Source: Cephalothrix spiralis (taxonomy: Eukaryota; Nemertea; Palaeonemertea; Archinemertea; Cephalotrichidae). From it: 13,041 nucleotides of DNA. Where the stretch lies: assembly GCA_032353305.1 (NCBI GenBank), contig JAUCNG010179975.1, positions 1 to 13,041 on the forward strand. The letters run 5' to 3'. A program made the position numbers and the translations under genes. Numbering within the stretch: the stretch's first letter is position 1; every line of letters begins with the position of its first letter. Shown here one piece after another: positions 7,736-13,041 of the stretch. The notes below the pieces were generated by a model, which was not told the DNA's origin, made no database searches, and saw only the letters and a program-made list of their open reading frames with translations.

Positions 7736-9493
7736 CTTCATTATCATTGAAATCAATTTCATCAAGTGTTTTGCCTTTTAGCTCCGACATCATTCCTTTT
7801 TCTAGTGCTGTCAGAATCTTCGAAACTTTGCACACTTGCATTGTTTCGCTTGGCAGTCTGTAAAAATCCCGATGGACTCTGATATCGTGCCCCATATAAT
7901 CCGCTAGGATGTCTAGCTCATTATCTTGCAAATTAATTATTTGTGATAATGTACCAATTTGTTTTCTTAATTGTGTGCCTCTTAGAAGTTTAGGATTTTC
8001 GGCTCCACAAACTTCGCTAAATTTTCGCAAGCATTCATGCCCATTGATGTGAGTAGATGACCCACAGTTTGCTCGCGCAAACAAGTAATCATTGGTCTGT
8101 GGAATTCCTACTTCATTACGGGACTGAATTAGCAGGTCGATCCACTTTCGCATAGTTGAAGTAATCAATACAGGCACTGATCTTCCTCTTTTCCCTCGAA
8201 TGCTGACAATCTCGAGGGACTTAGCGAGCTGCTGCTCAAGATCAGAGAGTGAAGAACATGTGTCGGTTTCATTTGTAAAATGCTTCGTCTTGTAATCAGA
8301 CCATGTCATCTTTGAAACTTCGCCCTGCCTTCTCCGATTAAACAAGATTACCAGCGCCAGGACCAACATGCTAAGCTCTGTGTATGCTCCATGATCATTA
8401 TGAGCTGACTGCAACCTTATATACGATGCTTTCCCGTTTTTCTTGATGTACTCTGAAAGCATCATCACGTCTTTAACTAACGGTAGTGCTTGTACTTTAG
8501 TACGTTTTCGTTCTTCTAATGTTCTAAGTGCGTGGCAATTAATATCATAACTCCAATTCATTGAATACAATTCAGCAAAGGTTGATGCTCGTCTTTCGAG
8601 GCAAACGTCACCAGTTTCAATCGCAGTCCCTTTTAAGATCAAGGCACATTTTTTCAATGAATGGCCAATTTTCATCGGTAGAGACGGTGTGTTGTATTCC
8701 ATAGTAGATAAACAAAAGCCACCAACTACTTTGGCCCCTGCTATCACTGCCTTATATTGACTTGGATCGATGAAATCCTTAAGACTCATTCTTGACTTTG
8801 TGGACTTGTGTAACTGAATCAATAATCTGCCGAGCTCTCTTAGTCGGTCATTGATGCACCGATGTTGATCTCTATCGTACCCCAATTTTTGATACAGCCT
8901 CTCTCCAAGTTGAAGCAATAGTCTGTCTCCTTTTATAATGGTAGCCACTTCGTCATTATTAAGTCTAAGTAATATGTCCCGCTGGAACTCTCTGCTTATA
9001 CAATCTGGCATCGGCAGTAACATTCTCCCAGCTCTCACCATTTCGTTTCTCTTTATCTTGCGTTCTGGACAGAATGGGCAACACTTCACGTGTTTCCAAA
9101 ATTCAGCTTCTGAATAATAACCCATGCAATAATGACACGGAACATATTTCTTATAAGAAACAGAATGCATCGGCCGGTAATTTACGATAAATTCTCCTTT
9201 TTTTCTATTGACAATTTTAATGTTGTGTTTATGGTTTCCAAGATTACGCAGTCTTATCCAGTATTTCTTTTTCTGTTCTTCATTACTTAGTGCATTAAAA
9301 ATGGTAACTTCTCTTTCTGTACTATGAATTTTCATTATATGTGGTTTTAGCTTTTTGTATGGCTTTTCGCAGTAAAGGCAGAATGCAACCTTATCATACA
9401 TTCTACGTTCTGAATTATTCGTTGTCATTACTCGTATTTGCATTGGCTGCTCGTCTGGTGTAAGCAATGCGTTATCCGACTCATCCGTACCCT
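7736..9493 (-). CDS. Core exon: zinc-finger plus tyrosine-recombinase-like protein
   Basis: Internal exon of 1758 nt, open throughout. A pyrimidine-rich tract ending TTTCAG precedes it and the donor is GAAG|GTATGT; both boundaries are phase 1. Numbering from the split first codon, C39/C42/H52/H57 form a C2H2-like finger. C120/C123/H135/C139 form a C2HC-like finger in the motif PCHYCMGYYSEAEFWKH. The C-terminal half reads as a tyrosine recombinase: box I RRRQGE with R389, the beta-hairpin lysine K435 in GKRGRSVPV, box II QLRK with R510, then GHDIRVHRDFY with H536 and Y545 at the canonical nine-residue spacing. The His normally three residues before the box II Arg is Thr. The longest open frame begins upstream of any ATG, so the start lies in an earlier exon; M18 and M23 are the first in-frame Met codons here. 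If the downstream intron is retained, the frame closes at about 7623. I recall this architecture in many uncharacterised proteins of aquatic animals. Recombination activity is inferred, and a non-catalytic DNA-binding role is possible. Confidence 0.85.
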
Positions 9494-9599
9494 CTGAAAT
9501 AAGGAAAACAAATCTTTTAGTTTTTCGTATTCATAAACCTGAAACAATCGGGGTAAGGCACAAACGGCACGCATGACACGCAACCTATAAACAAAAATT

Positions 9600-9765
9600 A
9601 CGAAGTCATATATAGACTGGTTCCCTGTCCTATTACTAGATCATCTATAGTAAGAATGAGATACACATGTGATATTAGACCTTTGACTGTGGATATTAAG
9701 AGACCGGGGATATCTCAAATATCCCCAATATTTACCGCCAGAAACAGTAAATTAGGGGCTCATTA
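9600..9765. repeat. Partial, diverged fragment of the tandem unit
   Basis: Resembles 11126-11290, with shared AAGTCATATATAGACT, GTTCCCT, AGAGACCGGGGATATC and CCAGAAAC-like blocks. The exon is absent. It lies in the intron just upstream of the core exon. Confidence 0.6.
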
Positions 9766-9824
9766 ACAAGATTTGGTACGTCGGGATCATTTGGCGGCAT
9801 TTAACTTAATTATATGTGTAATAC

Positions 9825-9949
9825 TTCATGGGTAGAGAGCCATGAAAAGGGTTACGCAACGAGTATTTTCTATATTGCCCGTGTCGCAGCCGAGGGCAAT
9901 ATTGAAAATTACGAGTGTCAGTAACTATGTATGGCTCTCGACCAATGAA
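9825..9949. mobile_element. 125-bp palindromic MITE-like element
   Basis: The ends TTCATGGGTAGAGAGCCAT and ATGGCTCTCGACCAATGAA are inverted repeats with three differences. The arms continue inward through an ACGAGTATTTTC-like block to ATATTGCCC and GGGCAATAT around a 13-nt loop. No clear target duplication was found. Confidence 0.6.
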
Positions 9950-10157
9950 TAACGAAAGACAAACAGATATCAATGAATAAGTGCAATACACATGTATATA
10001 ACGGTGCTCATACGGCGTTTGAGGGCATACAAATATATCATATTTTAAAGATTGAAAAACCAGATTCGGTCCATGATATAATTGAAAAGAGATGAATTTA
10101 GTTGCAATGAATGTATTTGTATGCCCATTTATTGAGATTTTTGTTAATATCTAAAAT

Positions 10158-10429
10158 CATAAGTAGATTAACATAAGTGAACAACCTGGTATATTATTTA
10201 TTACCTAGGGGTGTTCTCGTTGGGTATTTTTAACTCCGATCAACCCCCAGCAGGTGATCATAAAATGTACGAAAACCTATCTTTACCATTAAACAGCTGG
10301 TTAAACGATTCTTAAATCTCTCGACCTCAGTCTATAAATATATCTTGGTAACACGATGAGGATTATATGCCCCATATGAAAATAATATTGGGATTTTCGA
10401 GGTTGCTCACTTATGTTAATCTACTTATG
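10158..10429. mobile_element. MITE with 30-bp TIRs and 7-bp target duplication
   Basis: A non-autonomous DNA element of 272 bp. The terminal inverted repeats, 10158-10187 and 10400-10429, start CATAAGTAGATTAACATAAG and differ at one position. Both sides are flanked by CTAAAAT (10151-10157 and 10430-10436). There is no open reading frame of note. A related stretch at about 11012-11060 lacks the element and serves as an unoccupied site. The CA start with a 7-bp duplication does not settle the superfamily; P-like or hAT-like are possibilities. Confidence 0.85.
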
Positions 10430-10437
10430 CTAAAATT

Positions 10438-10506
10438 AAAATCATGCACTTTAACCGAAAAACTGCTTAAATTCAGCTGAATTAACTACATCATAATACA
10501 GTTGAT
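10438..10506. repeat. Dispersed repeat shared with 11040-11104
   Basis: ACTACATCATAATACAGTTGA and the preceding GCATTTTAACC-type block occur in both places. The copy at 11040 leads straight into the tandem array. The copy here is separated from its left part by the inserted MITE. Confidence 0.65.
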
Positions 10507-11374
10507 TTTATGATCTTTAGTGCATTCAGTACGAGCCTACTTATTAAAAAAAATGTTTAGAATGCTTTTTAGATTCTATTAATTTCGATGATAAAAAATG
10601 TGTCAACAACGTGGGTTTAAAGATGTTATCCTTTGAATTTATTTGTCATTATAACAATGAAAAAAAATCCACGATATTTTGTCAATAACAATGTCTATGA
10701 TAAAGAGGGGGGTAACGGGGGGGGGGTACGATCACGAATCACGAACGGGAAATATAGCGATTCACGGATTAAGAAAAAAGCCTTTCACGAATCACGCAAT
10801 TACGGACGTCAAAAAATACGACAACGGCTTTTTTCCGCTTGATTCACCAGAAAAAATCATAATCTTTTTGCGCACTTTTGCAAGATAATAACAAACATTT
10901 TAAATCGAGTCGAGCGAAGCGAGGCGAGGAAAAATTTTGAGCTTTTACAATAGGAAACCATCAAGATTTATTATATTTTGACATAATTTCTATTACTTGA
11001 CTACAGTTTTTGTTAATATCAAATTATCCAAATATCCAAATGATGCATTTTAACCAATAACAGCTTCAATTTAGCTGAATAAACTACATCATAATACAGT
11101 TGAACGCAGTCACTAATATGGCTGCAAAGTCATATAAAGACTCGTTCCCTCCCTGATAAATACTCCCGTTAATGTAAGAATGTGAAACGTAATATTTGAC
11201 CTTTCTACTGGGGAGATTGTGAGACCAGGGATATCCCCAATACCAAATAAAGTCAGAAACGTTAAATTTCGGGCTCGGTGGTGGAATAAGTTAACATCCG
11301 TGTTTCTCGGACCATAAGGTACATGTATATGCCTGAAAAACGAGCTTAAAAGATCAAAGAAAATAATGTCTCAC

Positions 11375-11500
11375 CTCCCGTATTGGCTTTAGTGCCAATG
11401 TCAGAGGCTACTTGATTTTCAACATCATCATTATCCTCCGAGTCGTCAGCGAGCTCTTTAATCTCATCATTATCTCCAGAGCCATCACTTAATTCGAATT
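11375..11500 (-). CDS. Acidic linker exon, copy 2 (upstream of core exon)
   Basis: A 126-nt phase 1-1 exon with the same CTTTTCAG acceptor and GGAG|GTGAG donor as the copy at 6584. It encodes 42 residues without a stop. Compared with copy 1 it has six substitutions, all amino-acid changing: E to K, VD to DV, D to A, V to G and V to A. It can splice in frame to the core exon, giving TGEGTDESDN. It lies in the first unit of a roughly 1.05-kb tandem repeat. It could instead be the 3' part of a paralogous gene beyond the right edge. Confidence 0.6.
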
Positions 11501-12434
11501 CTGAAAAGACAAAGGTGCACATTTAATTACTTGCGATTGACCACCTTATTCGTTTTTGTTTTAATTCCAAATCATTATAACGAAGAAACTGTAATAAATT
11601 ACATGTATACCCATTTTACGAACAAATATCGAACAATGTCATTGAACATTTGAAAAAATATCGAACAGTTTCTTATCGAACACTTTTGAAATCTGCAAGG
11701 CGCAAAGAGTTTATTGCAATCGAACATTTTCAATATACCGAACCACTGAACATAACATCGGGGGGGGGGGGTAGTTTTTTAATTGGTTTGCTATTCATTA
11801 CGATTTACCGGATTGAATCTGGCAGGAATGGGAACCTTCCTCAGCAAAATCTATGTAGCCTTGAAATACTAAGGTATATTTATACCCATGCAGTTTATGG
11901 ATGAACCAGTTCTGTATATTACATATTCCTATGTATTGGAATCTATACTATAATCATCACCGTTTAATGGGTGCATTTTGAACCATGAAAATTGTAGATT
12001 CAACCGGTTGTCTCTCTGCTTATTTAGATTTCAACAATGTCAAATTAAGTAATCACTGTAATAATAGCAATTCGAATTATGGTTCTTTTTTAAAAGTAAA
12101 GTTCTCTAACACTTTAAGCAAGATATTTGCCATCTTTTCTCGCGATTGACTGGTGAACGCAGTCACTAATATGGCTGCAAAGTCATATATAGACTCGTTC
12201 CCTCCCTGATAAATACTCCGTTTAATGTGTGAATGTGAAACGTAATATTTGACCTTTCGACTGGGGAGATTAAGAGACCGGGGATATCCCCAATATCAAA
12301 CAAAGTCAGAAACGTTAAATTTCGGGCTCGGTGGTGGAATAAGTTAACATCCGTGTTTCTCGGACCATAAGGTTCATGTATATTGTATATGCCTGAAATA
12401 CGAGTTTAAAAGATCAAAGAAAATCATTTCTCAC

Positions 12435-12560
12435 CTCCCATATTGACTTTAGTGACAATGTCAGAGGCTACTTGATTTTCAGCAACATCATTATCCTCCG
12501 AGTCGCCAGCGAGCTCTTCAATCTCATGATTACCTCCAGAGCCATCACTTAATTTGAATT
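12435..12560 (-). CDS. Acidic linker exon, copy 3 (upstream of core exon)
   Basis: A 126-nt phase 1-1 exon, open, with acceptor CTTTTCAG and donor GGAG|GTGAG. Compared with copy 1 it has seven substitutions, all amino-acid changing, and four of them replace Asp with Gly, His or Ala. It lies in the second unit of the tandem repeat. Further copies may follow outside the window. Its inclusion in the same transcript as the core exon is inferred from strand and phase only. Confidence 0.57.
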
Positions 12561-13041
12561 CTGAAAAGACAAAGGTGCACATTTAATTACTTGCGATTGA
12601 CCACCTTATTCGTTTTTTGTTATAATTCCAAATCATTATAAAGAAGAAACTGTAATAAATTACATGTATACTCATTTTACGAACAAATATCGAACAATGT
12701 CATTGAACATTTGAAAAAATATCGAACATTTTCTTATCGAACACTTTTGAAATCTGCAATGCCAAGGCGCAAAGAGTTTATTGCGATCGAACATTTTCAA
12801 TATACCGAACCACTGAACATAACATTGGGGGGGGGGGGTATTTCATTTGGTTTGCTATTCATTACGATTTACCAGATTGAATCAGATTGAATCTGGCAGG
12901 AATGGAAACCTTCCTTATAAAAATCCATGTAGCCTTGAAATACTAAGGTATATTTATACCCATACAGTTTATGGATGAACCAGTTCTGTATATTACATGT
13001 ATATTCCTATATATTGGAATCTATACTATAATCATCACCCT

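Larger units (their letters stand above)
9494..11101. other. Intron upstream of the core exon
   Basis: No exon recognised between the core exon acceptor and the tandem array. Repeats fill much of it: the fragment at 9600-9765, the palindrome at 9825-9949, the MITE at 10158-10429, CACGAATCACG repeats (10732 and 10787), and a GCGAAGCGAGGCGAGG patch near 10912. Short plus-strand open frames at 10633-10888 cross homopolymer runs and look non-coding. Confidence 0.55.
11102..13041. repeat. Tandem segmental duplication, about 1.05-kb unit
   Basis: Unit 1 is 11102-12154 and unit 2 is 12155-13041, the latter cut by the window edge. Each starts GAACGCAGTCACTAATATGG and contains one acidic exon, then AT-rich intron sequence with ATCGAACA motifs, a 12-G run, and a stretch ending in TATTGGAATCTATAC. 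The offset between units is 1053-1060 nt, and the two are nearly identical apart from small indels. The segment duplicates a whole exon with its flanking introns. Confidence 0.9.

Noticed and set aside
9465-9467. Start of the core open frame as the protein's initiator
   Set aside because: The codon is TTG, not ATG, and the frame stays open up to a TTTCAG acceptor at 9494. The true start is probably in an upstream exon.
10633-11904. Plus-strand open frames around poly-G tracts
   Set aside because: Composition is driven by homopolymers and repeats, and they overlap each other in different frames.

Overview
This window looks like AT-rich eukaryotic, intron-containing DNA from an aquatic invertebrate, most likely a bivalve mollusc. 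That assignment is inference: it rests on the kind of protein encoded and on the dense small inverted-repeat elements, not on a species marker. There is no operon structure, rRNA gene or CRISPR array.

The one convincing gene lies on the minus strand and spans most of the window. Its core is a 1758-nt exon (7736-9493) encoding two Cys/His zinc-finger-like motifs followed by a tyrosine-recombinase (DNA breaking-rejoining) fold. I traced three exons downstream of it with good splice sites and matching phase: an acidic linker exon (6584-6709), a lysine-rich and acidic exon (4961-5152), and a terminal Myb/SANT-like exon that ends at a stop codon (3304-3494). Two more near-identical copies of the acidic exon lie upstream (11375-11500 and 12435-12560), inside a roughly 1.05-kb tandem duplication that runs off the right edge. 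Every internal boundary I found is phase 1, so the cassette exons can be included, skipped or duplicated without breaking the frame. The initiating exon was not found and probably lies beyond position 13041. The arrangement suggests a zinc finger - recombinase - acidic linker - Myb-like protein, of a type I recall as uncharacterised multicopy proteins in aquatic animals. Whether it is a host gene or part of a mobile element is open.

The rest is repeat-rich. From left to right: two MITE-like copies (1-496); unassigned AT-rich DNA; an imperfect palindrome of about 870 bp (1278-2146) overlapping a near-identical 360-bp direct duplication (2063-2836); a 486-bp terminal-inverted-repeat element (3745-4230) sitting in an array of TTTCGTCTAA microrepeats; a weak Mutator-like relic (4564-4701); a possible tRNA-derived SINE head (about 5680-5760); a pre-miRNA-shaped hairpin (6339-6413); a decayed gag-like fragment (7459-7683); a 125-bp palindrome (9825-9949); a clear 272-bp element with 30-bp terminal inverted repeats and 7-bp target duplications (10158-10429), which has a paralogous unoccupied site nearby; and the tandem array from 11102 to the end.

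The most interesting point is how gene and repeats interact. Repeat-driven duplication has copied an in-frame acidic exon to both sides of a recombinase exon, and a smaller duplication has turned part of an intron, including its 3' splice site, into coding sequence.
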